Below are positions 8,525-15,973 of a stretch of DNA of 64,000 nucleotides, piece after piece. Where the stretch lies: assembly GCF_016592155.1 (NCBI RefSeq), contig NZ_AP024237.1, positions 1,984,001-2,048,000 on the forward strand, in the 5' to 3' direction. This DNA comes from Mycobacterium heckeshornense. GTDB taxonomy: Bacteria; Actinomycetota; Actinomycetes; Mycobacteriales; Mycobacteriaceae. How positions within the stretch are numbered: position 1 is the first letter of the stretch; each line of letters opens with the position of its first letter. A program made the position numbers and the translations under genes. Below the pieces are notes generated by a model. It was not told where the DNA came from and did no database searches. It saw only the letters and a list, made by a program, of their open reading frames with translations.

Positions 8525-11317
8525 CTAGGCGTTTGGCCCGGGGTCTGACATCTGCGGGGCGGCGGCCTGGACGTCGGCGATCTGGTGTTGCCGTGCTGCC
8601 GCGACGGCCACCGACGGGTCGATCTCACCGTCCCGGGCAAGTGCCTCCAGCACCGCGACCACCTGTGATTCGGCGTCGGTGTTGAAGTAACGCCGCGCGG
8701 CGGGCCGGGTGTCGGAAAAACCGAACCCGTCGGTGCCCAGTGTGACGTACGTGCGCGGCACCCAGGGCCGAATCTGTTCGGGAACCGCCCGCATCCAATC
8801 TGAGACGGCGATCACCGGCCCGCTGGAGTCGGACAGCACCTGGGTCACGTAGGGCACCCGCGCGGGACGCTCCGGGTGGCGCAGCTTCTCGGTTTCGATG
8901 GCCACTCCTTCGCGGTTCAATTCGCTCCAACTGGTCACCGACCACACGTCGGCGGCGACGTCCCACTCGGCGGCCAGCATGTCGGCCGCTTTGAGCGCAG
9001 AGGGCATGGCCACCCCTGAGGCCAGAATCTGCGCGGTGCTGGTGCGTTGCTCGCTGGCCTTCCGATACCGGTAGATACCGCGCAGCAGGCCCTCCGGATC
9101 GAAGTTCTCCGGCTCGGGCGGCTGCACGTACGGCTCGTTGTAGACCGTGATGTAGAAGAACACGTTTTCCGGGTTTTCGCCGTACATGCGGGCCAGCCCG
9201 CTTTCGACGATGTAGGCGATCTCGTAGGCGAACGCCGGATCGTAGGAGACGACCGCCGGGTTGGTGCTGGCCAACAACAGCGAGTGGCCGTCGGCGTGCT
9301 GCAGACCTTCACCGGTGAGCGTGGTGCGTCCGGCGGTGGCGCCCAACAGGAATCCGCGCGCCATCTGATCGCCCGCGGCCCACAATCCGTCGCCGGTGCG
9401 TTGGAAGCCGAACATCGAATAGAAGATGTAGACCGGGATCATCGGCTCGTTGTGCGTCGAATACGACGTTCCCGCGGCGGTGAAGCTGGCGACGGCCCCG
9501 GCTTCGTTGATGCCCTCGTGGAGGATCTGTCCCGCTTGGCTTTCCTTGTACGCCAACATCAGATCGGCGTCGACCGAGGTATACAGCTGGCCAAGGCGGT
9601 TGTAGATCTTGAGGTTCGGAAACCACGAGTCCATACCGAACGTGCGCGCCTCATCGGGAATAATCGGCACAATCCGAGGACCAACTTCCTTGTCTCGCAA
9701 CACTTCTCGGAATGTGCGCACCGTCGCCATGGTGGTGGCAACCTGCTGGCTGCCCGATCCCTTCTTCAGCGACTTGTAGGTGTCGCGCCCAGGCAGCGTC
9801 AACGCTTTGGACTTAGTCCGCCGTTCGGGCAGGAAGCCGCCGAGGGCCCTGCGCCGGTCGAGCATGTAGCGGATCTCCGGGGCCTCGGGGCCGGGGTGAT
9901 AATACGGGGGCAGATACGGGTCCTCTTCCAGCTGCGCATCCGAGATCGGAATCCGCTGGGTGTCGCGGAATTCCTTAAGGTCTTCCAGTGTCAGCTTCTT
10001 CATCTGGTGCGTGGCGTTGCGGCCCTCGAAGTGCTTACCGAGCGCGTAGCCTTTGATGGTTTTGGCCAGGATCACGGTCGGCTGACCTTTGTGCTCCACC
10101 GCCGCCTTGTAGGCGGCGTAGACCTTGCGGTAGTCGTGGCCACCCCGCTTCAGATTCCAAATATCTTGATCCGAAAGGTTTTTCACCAACTCCTTGGTAC
10201 GCGGGTCGCGACCGAAGAAGTGCTCGCGCACGTAGCCGCCGTCGTTGGCCTTGTACGTCTGATAGTCGCCGTCGGGGGTGACGTTCATCAGGTTGACCAA
10301 CGCGCCGTCCCGGTCGGCGTGCAGCAAGGCGTCCCATTCACGTCCCCAGATCACCTTGATGACGTTCCAGCCAGCGCCCCGGAAAAACGATTCCAGCTCC
10401 TGGATGATCTTGCCGTTACCGCGCACCGGACCGTCGAGGCGCTGCAGGTTGCAGTTGATCACGAACGTGAGGTTGTCCAGTCCCTCCAGCGCAGCGACGT
10501 GCGCGGCGCCCCGGCTTTCGGGCTCGTCCATCTCGCCGTCGCCCAAAAAGCACCACACGTGTTGATCGGAGGTGTCTTTGATGCCCCGGTCATGCAGGTA
10601 GTGGTTGAACCGGGCCTGAAAGATGGCGTTGATCGCGCCCAGCCCCATCGACACCGTGGGGAATTCCCAAAAGTCGGGCATCAACCGCGGATGCGGGTAT
10701 GACGGCAGACCACCGCCGGGATGGCTGTGTTCCTGGCGGAACCCGTCGAGCTGGTCGGCGGTGAGCCGGCCTTCCAGGAAGGCTCGCGCATAGATGCCGG
10801 GCGAGGCGTGGCCCTGGATGAAGACCTGGTCGCCGCCGCCGGGGTGGGACTTGCCGCGGAAGAAGTGGTTGAAACCGACTTCGTAGAGCGCCGCCGAGGA
10901 GGCGTACGTCGAAATGTGGCCCCCCACCGAGATGCCCGGACGTTGGGCGCGGTGCACCATGATCGCCGCGTTCCACCGAATCCAGGCGCGGTAGCGGCGT
11001 TCCACGTCCTCGTCGCCGGGGAACCACGGTTCCAGTTCGGTCGGGATGGTGTTGACGTAATCGGTCGATGTCAACGCCGGGATGGCCACCCGCTGCTCGC
11101 CGGCGCGTTCCAGCATCCGGAGCAGCAGGTAGCGGGCGCGCGACGGCCCGGAGCGGGCCAGCAGCTCGTCGAACGACTCCAACCACTCCGAGGTTTCTTC
11201 GGGGTCGATGTCGGGCAGATAGGACGCCACACCTTCGCGGATCACTCGAACACGGTCGGGTTCGCTTGTGCCGCTTGAGTTTTTGGCCAGATCGTGGCGC
11301 ACAAACTCGGTCGTCAA
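8525..11317 (-). CDS. aceE: Pyruvate dehydrogenase E1 component AceE
   Basis: This is the homodimeric thiamine-diphosphate E1 of the pyruvate dehydrogenase complex (Rv2241 ortholog, 930 residues). It decarboxylates pyruvate and reductively acetylates the lipoyl E2. The ThDP-binding [10 protein letters not shown] motif (GDG...N type) lies near residue 260, the N-terminal part has HISTYASSA and [10 protein letters not shown], and the transketolase-like middle domain has [10 protein letters not shown]. Length and sequence are nearly full-length relative to the ortholog. It converges on nothing and reads toward mabR. The divergent lipoprotein gene begins about 160 bp upstream of its start. Confidence 0.96.
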   Translation of the reverse strand: MTTEFVRHDLAKNSSGTSEPDRVRVIREGVASYLPDIDPEETSEWLESFDELLARSGPSRARYLLLRMLERAGEQRVAIPALTSTDYVNTIPTELEPWFPGDEDVERRYRAWIRWNAAIMVHRAQRPGISVGGHISTYASSAALYEVGFNHFFRGKSHPGGGDQVFIQGHASPGIYARAFLEGRLTADQLDGFRQEHSHPGGGLPSYPHPRLMPDFWEFPTVSMGLGAINAIFQARFNHYLHDRGIKDTSDQHVWCFLGDGEMDEPESRGAAHVAALEGLDNLTFVINCNLQRLDGPVRGNGKIIQELESFFRGAGWNVIKVIWGREWDALLHADRDGALVNLMNVTPDGDYQTYKANDGGYVREHFFGRDPRTKELVKNLSDQDIWNLKRGGHDYRKVYAAYKAAVEHKGQPTVILAKTIKGYALGKHFEGRNATHQMKKLTLEDLKEFRDTQRIPISDAQLEEDPYLPPYYHPGPEAPEIRYMLDRRRALGGFLPERRTKSKALTLPGRDTYKSLKKGSGSQQVATTMATVRTFREVLRDKEVGPRIVPIIPDEARTFGMDSWFPNLKIYNRLGQLYTSVDADLMLAYKESQAGQILHEGINEAGAVASFTAAGTSYSTHNEPMIPVYIFYSMFGFQRTGDGLWAAGDQMARGFLLGATAGRTTLTGEGLQHADGHSLLLASTNPAVVSYDPAFAYEIAYIVESGLARMYGENPENVFFYITVYNEPYVQPPEPENFDPEGLLRGIYRYRKASEQRTSTAQILASGVAMPSALKAADMLAAEWDVAADVWSVTSWSELNREGVAIETEKLRHPERPARVPYVTQVLSDSSGPVIAVSDWMRAVPEQIRPWVPRTYVTLGTDGFGFSDTRPAARRYFNTDAESQVVAVLEALARDGEIDPSVAVAAARQHQIADVQAAAPQMSDPGPNA

Positions 11318-11479
11318 CGCGCTACTCCTTGTTTGGCGGTCGGGCAGCTTCTCGCGGGTTCCGCCGCGGGAATGCTGTGGTCATCCTCCATCGTGCCGCA
11401 CCCGGGTCGGCCCGGCACGCACGGCCGGAATCCAGCGGGCCAGATCAGCGCGAACAGCGAACCGGTAACGTCACGCAGT

Positions 11480-12097
11480 GTGCTGATCGGAAGGCATGCC
11501 CACACGTCGCGCGAATCCACCGGGCCGGCAACGGGCGGGCGGGTGGCGCGCCGAGCGCGCCTTGGCGCGCTGGCGCTGGGGAGCCTTGCCGCGGTCGCGA
11601 TGGGCATCGTCGGGTGTACCAGCATCACCGACGGCACCCCGACCGCCGACACGGCCATTGCCCCGGCCTACCGGGCCTCGGTGTCGGCGTCGGTGTCGGC
11701 GTCGTCGGCGACCTCACGCATCCGCGAGTCGCAGCGGCAGCAATCGCTGACCACCAAGGCGGTGCGTGCCGCATGCGAATCGCTCGCCACCACCAGCAAG
11801 GACGCCATCGACAAGGTGAACGCGTTTGTCGGGGCGTTCAATCAGGGCCGCGACACGGCCCCGACCGAAGGCCCGGCCATCGATGCGCTCAACAACACCG
11901 CCGACACGGTGGCGGCCAGCGTCAGCACCGCGCTGTCGCAGGAGCTGCGCGAGAGGCTCAACGGTTACGTCGAAGCGGCCCGCGGCGTGGCCAACGCCAT
12001 CGCCAGCCACGCCCCGACCGGGGAGTTCAACCGCCGGGTCGATCAACTCAACGACACCAAAACCAAGGCGTTGAAACTCTGTTTGGCTTCGTTTTGA
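11480..12097 (+). CDS. Putative lipoprotein, Rv2240c-like
   Basis: I do not recognise a functional domain. The protein has a basic stretch (ARRARLG), a hydrophobic segment ([13 protein letters not shown]) and a lipobox ending IVGC, as expected for an exported mycobacterial lipoprotein. The mature part is helical and rich in Ala, Ser and Thr, with one further conserved-looking Cys (AACES). The start is uncertain. GTG at 11480 gives 205 residues, GTG at 11543 would give an ideal 25-residue signal peptide, and the longest open frame (ATG 11294) overlaps aceE and is unlikely. It is divergent from aceE and sits where M. tuberculosis has Rv2240c. Confidence 0.65.
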   Translation: MLIGRHAHTSRESTGPATGGRVARRARLGALALGSLAAVAMGIVGCTSITDGTPTADTAIAPAYRASVSASVSASSATSRIRESQRQQSLTTKAVRAACESLATTSKDAIDKVNAFVGAFNQGRDTAPTEGPAIDALNNTADTVAASVSTALSQELRERLNGYVEAARGVANAIASHAPTGEFNRRVDQLNDTKTKALKLCLASF

Positions 12098-12178
12098 GTC
12101 ACCGGTGTGGGGCAGCGCCCAGCTGTGCGACGATATGCGCATCGCACGGCGCGCTGAGCAGTTGAAGGAGGTTCCACG

Positions 12179-12601
12179 GTGGTCGCGGCGGATGACGCCC
12201 CGAACTACGCCCGCAAACTGGGTATTCAGCGAGGGCAGGTTGTCCAGGAGTGGGGGTGGGACGAGGACACCGACGACAACATCCGCGCCGACGTAGAGGA
12301 CGCGTGCGGTAGCGAGTTGCTCGACGAAGACACCGACGAGGTCGTCGACGTGGTGCTGTTGTGGTGGCGTGAGGGCGACGGCGATCTGGTGGACACCCTG
12401 ATGGATGCGATCGCATCGCTCGCCGAGGACGGGGTGATCTGGGTGCTCACCCCCAAGACCGGCCGGCCCGGACATGTGCTACCCGCCGAAATCGCCGAGT
12501 CGGCGCCCACGGCGGGCCTGATGCCGACCTCGTCGGTCAACTTGGGGGACTGGAGCGCCAGCCGGCTGGTGCAGCCGAAGTCGCGGGCAGGGCGACGCTG
12601 A
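12179..12601 (+). CDS. DUF3052 family protein, Rv2239c ortholog
   Basis: This small acidic protein (140 residues, GTG start) matches the actinobacterial DUF3052 family. Landmarks are NYARKLGIQRGQVVQEWGWDED and the hydrophobic VVDVVLLWWREGDGDL. A good ribosome-binding site, AAGGAG, lies 8 bp before the GTG. It overlaps ahpE by one base (TGATG), so the two are probably translated together. The molecular role of the family is unknown to me. Its constant pairing with ahpE suggests a link to redox or stress physiology, but that is inference. Confidence 0.85.
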   Translation: MVAADDAPNYARKLGIQRGQVVQEWGWDEDTDDNIRADVEDACGSELLDEDTDEVVDVVLLWWREGDGDLVDTLMDAIASLAEDGVIWVLTPKTGRPGHVLPAEIAESAPTAGLMPTSSVNLGDWSASRLVQPKSRAGRR

Positions 12602-13062
12602 TGCTGCCGGTCGGAGCCACCGCGCCGGATTTCACGCTGCGCGACCAGAATCAGCAGCCGGTGAGCCTCAGCGACTACCGTGGCGTCAAGAACGTGCTGC
12701 TGGTGTTCTTCCCGCTGGCGTTCACCGGGATATGCCAGGGCGAGCTGGACCAGCTGCGCGATCACCTGCCCGAGTTCGAGAACGACGACAGTGCAACGTT
12801 GACCATTTCGGTGGGCCCGCCGCCGACCCACAAAGTGTGGGCGGTCGAGAACGGCTTCCTGTTTCCGGTGCTCTCCGACTTCTGGCCGCATGGCGCGGTC
12901 AGCCAGGCCTACGGGGTGTTCAACGAGGACGCCGGATTCCCCAACCGCGGCACTTTCGTGGTCGACCGTTCGGGGGTGATCCGGTTCGCCGAGATGAAGC
13001 AGCCTGGTGAGGCCCGCGATCAGCGGTTGTGGACCGAGGCGCTGGCGGCGCTGAAGGCCTGA
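12601..13062 (+). CDS. ahpE: One-cysteine peroxiredoxin AhpE
   Basis: AhpE (153 residues, same length as Rv2238c) reduces hydroperoxides and peroxynitrite through a single peroxidatic cysteine. That residue is Cys45 in FTGIC, within the family motif FFPLAFTGIC. No resolving cysteine is present, as expected, so it depends on mycothiol/mycoredoxin or similar partners. The ATG overlaps the preceding stop codon. The tRNA-Val gene follows 61 bp downstream on the same strand, so the island lies just beyond this gene. Confidence 0.95.
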   Translation: MLPVGATAPDFTLRDQNQQPVSLSDYRGVKNVLLVFFPLAFTGICQGELDQLRDHLPEFENDDSATLTISVGPPPTHKVWAVENGFLFPVLSDFWPHGAVSQAYGVFNEDAGFPNRGTFVVDRSGVIRFAEMKQPGEARDQRLWTEALAALKA

Positions 13063-13123
13063 CCGCCACGGATATCTGCCGTTTTGAATGGCCGCGGCGC
13101 GGGCGTGTAGCGTGCCCGGGGCG

Positions 13124-13198
13124 GGGCGCGTAGCTCAGTGGTAGAGCACTGGTTTTACACACCAGCGGTCGGCGGTTCGATCCCGTCCGCGCCCACCA
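13124..13198 (+). tRNA. tRNA-Val (anticodon UAC)
   Basis: The cloverleaf is complete: acceptor stem GGGCGCG/CGCGCCC, D-loop TAGCTCAGTGGTAGAG, anticodon stem CTGGT/ACCAG with loop TTTACAC (anticodon TAC), T-loop GGTTCGATCCC, discriminator A and an encoded CCA (13196-13198). The 3' 44 bases are duplicated at 24660-24703, which marks this gene as the integration site of the island. Integration restored an intact tRNA. Confidence 0.96.
13154..13197 (+). repeat. attL core (44 bp)
   Basis: The 44 bases beginning TTTACACACCAGCGG are identical to 24660-24703. They cover the anticodon loop through the acceptor stem of tRNA-Val. The next base differs (A here, G at attR), and GTGTT follows on both sides. 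Confidence 0.95.
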
Positions 13199-13201
13199 GT
13201 G

Positions 13202-14338
13202 TTATTGCAGCTCAGCGGTGCTGACAGCGTGCAAGTGACGGCCCGTGGCCGCAGCCGTGCCCACATTTTGCCCACAAGTTACAGATATCTCTGCGTTGAT
13301 TGCGTGGCCTACCGCGTCCACATCAGAGTCGTAAAGGTGGCCGTAGCGATCAAGCGTCAGCCCGGCTGATGCGTGTCCCAGCATGTTCTGTAACGCCTTG
13401 ATGTTCGCTCCCGACTTGATAGCCAGGCTTGCCGCGGTATGCCGCAGTTCGTGGAGCTTGAAGTCAGCGGGTAGCCCGGCATCGGCTAATGCTTTGGCCC
13501 ACCAGCGGCGGCGGACATTGCTGGCCCGCATCCAGCCGCCGGCCGAGTCGGGGAAAACGAGATCGTCGTCGTCGCCTGGTGTGAGCATCCCCGCGATGGT
13601 GGCAGGCAGCGCGACGCTGCGGTCCTTACCGTTTTTCGGTGTGCCGACGACCGCCTGGCCGCGCACGAATGTCACTGACCGGGTGACCCGCAACCGCAAC
13701 CCGGCGATGTCCACATCGCGCCATCGAAGCTCAGCCGCTTCACCGAATCTCAGCCCGGTGGTGCCCAGCACGTAGATCAGTGCCTTGTGTTCACCGGCCG
13801 CGAGCGCCAGGCGGTGCAGCTCGGCGACGGTCAGGAAACGCTGCTCGCTCATGCGGATGGTCGGCAGCTCGACACCCTCGGCCGGGTTGAGGGCGATCAG
13901 GTTGTCGGCCACGGCCGTCGCGAGCACCTGCCTCAGCAACCCGACCGCCTTATGCACCGACGACGCCGCCGCGCCGCCGCTCACCAATTCGGCCACCAGG
14001 GCACGAACCATCGAACGGGAGATATCGCCGATGGCTATGTCATGAAACCGCGCCAGCGCCACCGTCAGAGTGCTTTCGTAGCGGGCACGAGTCGACCGCT
14101 TCAAGTTGTGCTTGGACGCAAGCCAGCCGCGCGCCAGGTCGCCGAACTTGACCCGACCATCCGACGGGGCAACGTACATGCCGCGACGCTTGTCGACTTC
14201 GATCTGTTCTGCGAACGCTTGGGCGTCACGCTTGGTTCGGAATCCTCGCTTGTCGGTTTGTCCGCGATCAGGTGTGCGGTAGCGGACCCGGTAAAGCGTT
14301 GCCCCGCTTGTGGTTTGGTATCTGCTAATCGTCGCCAT
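13202..14338 (-). CDS. int: Tyrosine site-specific integrase
   Basis: This 378-residue phage-type integrase recombines attP with the tRNA-Val attB site. The catalytic set is complete: Arg197 (TGLRFGE), His296 and Arg299 (LHELRH), His322 (LGHAS) and Tyr332 (LDRYGHLY). The N-terminal arm-binding domain (about residues 1-60, ATLYRVRYRTPDRGQTDKRGF) and a SAM-like core-binding domain (about 62-150) precede it. The stop lies 5 bp from the left core, the usual position for an island integrase. I chose the ATG giving MATISRYQTT. It overlaps the end of the repressor gene by 14 bp, so the two are probably one transcript. Confidence 0.95.
   Translation of the reverse strand: MATISRYQTTSGATLYRVRYRTPDRGQTDKRGFRTKRDAQAFAEQIEVDKRRGMYVAPSDGRVKFGDLARGWLASKHNLKRSTRARYESTLTVALARFHDIAIGDISRSMVRALVAELVSGGAAASSVHKAVGLLRQVLATAVADNLIALNPAEGVELPTIRMSEQRFLTVAELHRLALAAGEHKALIYVLGTTGLRFGEAAELRWRDVDIAGLRLRVTRSVTFVRGQAVVGTPKNGKDRSVALPATIAGMLTPGDDDDLVFPDSAGGWMRASNVRRRWWAKALADAGLPADFKLHELRHTAASLAIKSGANIKALQNMLGHASAGLTLDRYGHLYDSDVDAVGHAINAEISVTCGQNVGTAAATGRHLHAVSTAELQ
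13255..13287 (+). repeat. Left arm repeat, inside the integrase 3' end
   Basis: This 33-bp stretch starting CCGTGCCCACATTTTGCCCA is repeated near the other end of the island (24552-24583) in the same orientation, with one mismatch and one indel. It holds two copies of TGCCCACA. It lies 57 bp inside the left core. Arm-type integrase sites or excisionase sites would look like this. Confidence 0.75.
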
Positions 14339-15047
14339 CTGAAAGGGCTTTCTCGAGTTCGGCGCGCAGCTCACGAGCGATTCGGCCCTTCTTTTGCGCG
14401 TTGGCACGCGGGCCCGCTCGGCGGTCACGCTCTTCGCTGAAGGTGCGTCCCTGCCATAACCGAAACGACACGGCGGCTAGCCGATCGCGGCTAACTTTGA
14501 GACGTTGCGCGACGCGATCCTCGGCCAAGCCCGATCGCTGCCGCATCTGCTCAAGGTCAGCGGCGGTCAGGTTTGGGTCGATAAGCCCGTCCACCAAGGC
14601 TTTCGACAGCGCTGCCTCGATGACTCGCCGATGCACCCGTTGCATTTCGAGCGCCTGGAAACCATAGAGCTCCGCAGGTTCGGACGGCCACGGCTGTCCG
14701 CGGCACACGCCGGCCACCGCGGACCCGAGCGGGTCTGGCCCGTCCGGAGTCAAAACGACGGTCGCGTCGGTCTCCACCAGATCGGCCAGCGTCACTGAGC
14801 CGCCGGGGCCGATACCGCGTTGCTTAGCGTCCGCTGCTGCCCTCGACAGCGCCAGGCTGACCGCCAGCACCGTGCCGAATGCCAGTTCCCGCCTCCCTCT
14901 TTCAAAATCGGCCACTTTCGAGGCGGTCCACCGCAAGCCGGCGGCGCGAGCGTAGCCCGCAAATTGCTCTTGCGTTAGCCCGGCCGCGACGCGCAGCCGT
15001 GCGGCATTCTGGCCGACCACGGCCGCAAGTGATTCCCGGCCCGTCAT
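14325..15047 (-). CDS. XRE-family helix-turn-helix repressor
   Basis: The N-terminal 60 residues form a Cro/CI-type helix-turn-helix: ARLRVAAGLTQEQFAGYA, then WTASKVADFERGRRE. The rest (about 180 residues) is helical and has no recognised domain. It includes a second helix-turn-helix-like stretch, GLAEDRVAQRLKVSRDRLAAV, near residues 170-190, and a basic C-terminus. It is divergent from the excisionase-like gene and directly upstream of int, the place of a master repressor of a temperate element or island. A TATAGT box ends 7 bp before the ATG at 15047, suggesting a leaderless message. A GTG at 15056 is the alternative start. Confidence 0.8.
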   Translation of the reverse strand: MTGRESLAAVVGQNAARLRVAAGLTQEQFAGYARAAGLRWTASKVADFERGRRELAFGTVLAVSLALSRAAADAKQRGIGPGGSVTLADLVETDATVVLTPDGPDPLGSAVAGVCRGQPWPSEPAELYGFQALEMQRVHRRVIEAALSKALVDGLIDPNLTAADLEQMRQRSGLAEDRVAQRLKVSRDRLAAVSFRLWQGRTFSEERDRRAGPRANAQKKGRIARELRAELEKALSDGDD

Positions 15048-15054
15048 GTTACGC

Positions 15055-15083
15055 ACTATAACGCATCAGCGCGTGACTTGACA
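15055..15083. promoter_or_regulatory. Divergent control region of the island
   Basis: On the minus strand TATAGT (complement of 15055-15060) sits 7 bp before the repressor ATG, the spacing of a leaderless transcript. On the plus strand a perfect TTGACA (15078-15083) points toward the excisionase-like gene, but its -10 box is weak (TTTGCT at 15102). The 107-bp gap should hold the switch between integrated and induced states. Confidence 0.5.
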
Positions 15084-15154
15084 GTAATTACAAGGCTGTG
15101 GTTTGCTGCTTGAAGCTACGCAGTTCTGCGTGATCCTAGATGAAGGAGGCTCAA

Positions 15155-15364
15155 ATGGCCGAACTTGACCTCGCCACCCCGGCCGAGGTTGCCGAAGCGC
15201 TCGGAACCAGCCCCGCCGGCCTGGCGCAAATGCGGTACCGGGGCACAGGCCCCGCTTTCGTAAAGGTTGGCCGCCGCGTCCGCTACCGCTGGTCCGATGT
15301 ACGCGACTACTTGGCGGCAAACACATTTGACCGTTCAGACCGCAAGCGTGTCGTGGCAGTGTGA
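15155..15364 (+). CDS. xis: Excisionase-like winged-helix DNA-binding protein
   Basis: This 69-residue protein has the MerR/excisionase (HTH_17) pattern: LATPAEVAEALGTSPAGLAQMRYRGTGPAFVKVGRRVRYRWSDVRDYLA. Such proteins bend attachment-site DNA and bias integrase toward excision. Many also act as activators. The start at 15155 is supported by AAGGAGG 5 bp upstream. An ATG at 15140 in the same frame lies before that site and is unlikely. It is the first rightward gene, facing the repressor. Confidence 0.8.
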   Translation: MAELDLATPAEVAEALGTSPAGLAQMRYRGTGPAFVKVGRRVRYRWSDVRDYLAANTFDRSDRKRVVAV

Positions 15365-15447
15365 ACCACCCAGGCGAAAACCCGTTAGGCCCCGCCGCCC
15401 GCGCCACGGCGAAACCCATTGGCGCGCAACACGAAAGGAAAACAAAA

Positions 15448-15876
15448 ATGAAGCTAGACGAACTGTACGACCCCATCGCCGACGCGCCCTTCGCGCGGTT
15501 CCCCACCCCCGGCGACTCCTACCACGGCACGCTAGTCGCCTTCGACATGCGGCCCGACCGCTTCAGCAACCAGGAAATCCCCACCGCCACTTTACGTCTG
15601 AGCGAACCAACAGAAGACGGCGACGAGTATGTGCACGTCAGCCTTCGCAGCGCCGCGCTGCGGCGCGAGTTCGGCCGCGCCGCACACCGCGCGGGCCGCG
15701 TTGACATCGACGACGGCCTCGGCCGCGACCACATTCGCATCACCTACATCGAAGACCGAGAGTCCGCCGGCGGCAACACCTTCAAGGTTTACCGGGTCGA
15801 GTACACGGCCGTCGGCAGCGCCGCACCGATCGGTGCGGCAGAGCTGGGCGAAGCCGCCGCCGACCCCGGCTTCTAA
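15448..15876 (+). CDS. Conserved-looking island protein, function unknown
   Basis: This 142-residue acidic protein begins MKLDELYDPIADAPFARFPTPGDSYHGTLV. The frame extends further upstream, but the ATG at 15448 follows GAAAGGAAAAC, a fair ribosome-binding site. The pattern of beta-rich segments (YHGTLVAFDM, ATLRLSEPT, YVHVSLRS, HIRITYIED, FKVYRVEYTA) would suit an OB-fold protein such as a single-strand DNA-binding protein, and it sits just before the primase-helicase. That is inference; no diagnostic motif is seen. A strong hairpin follows its stop. Confidence 0.7.
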   Translation: MKLDELYDPIADAPFARFPTPGDSYHGTLVAFDMRPDRFSNQEIPTATLRLSEPTEDGDEYVHVSLRSAALRREFGRAAHRAGRVDIDDGLGRDHIRITYIEDRESAGGNTFKVYRVEYTAVGSAAPIGAAELGEAAADPGF

Positions 15877-15880
15877 CGGA

Positions 15881-15922
15881 GATTGCCCCCAGGACGCGAT
15901 GTCGTGCGTCCTGGGGGCAATC
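15881..15922. terminator. 17-bp perfect hairpin after the unknown gene
   Basis: The arms 15881-15897 and 15906-15922 (GATTGCCCCCAGGACGC and its complement) pair perfectly around an 8-nt loop, 4 bp after the stop codon. There is no U-tract. It may partly end transcription or protect the 3' end, so replication genes could be expressed separately from the xis transcript. Confidence 0.7.
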
Positions 15923-15973
15923 AACCGCTGATGTTCAAACCGCAATCCCGATCATAACGACAGGTGGCCCTCG

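Noticed and set aside
7078..8640. 520-codon reading of MabR
   Set aside because: The first 86 codons lie in the promoter region and over the end of aceE; homology begins at the ATG at 8382.
11294..11479. N-terminal 62 codons of the lipoprotein ORF
   Set aside because: They overlap the divergent aceE start and lack a signal-peptide-like pattern; the lipobox is well placed only from a start at 11480 or 11543.
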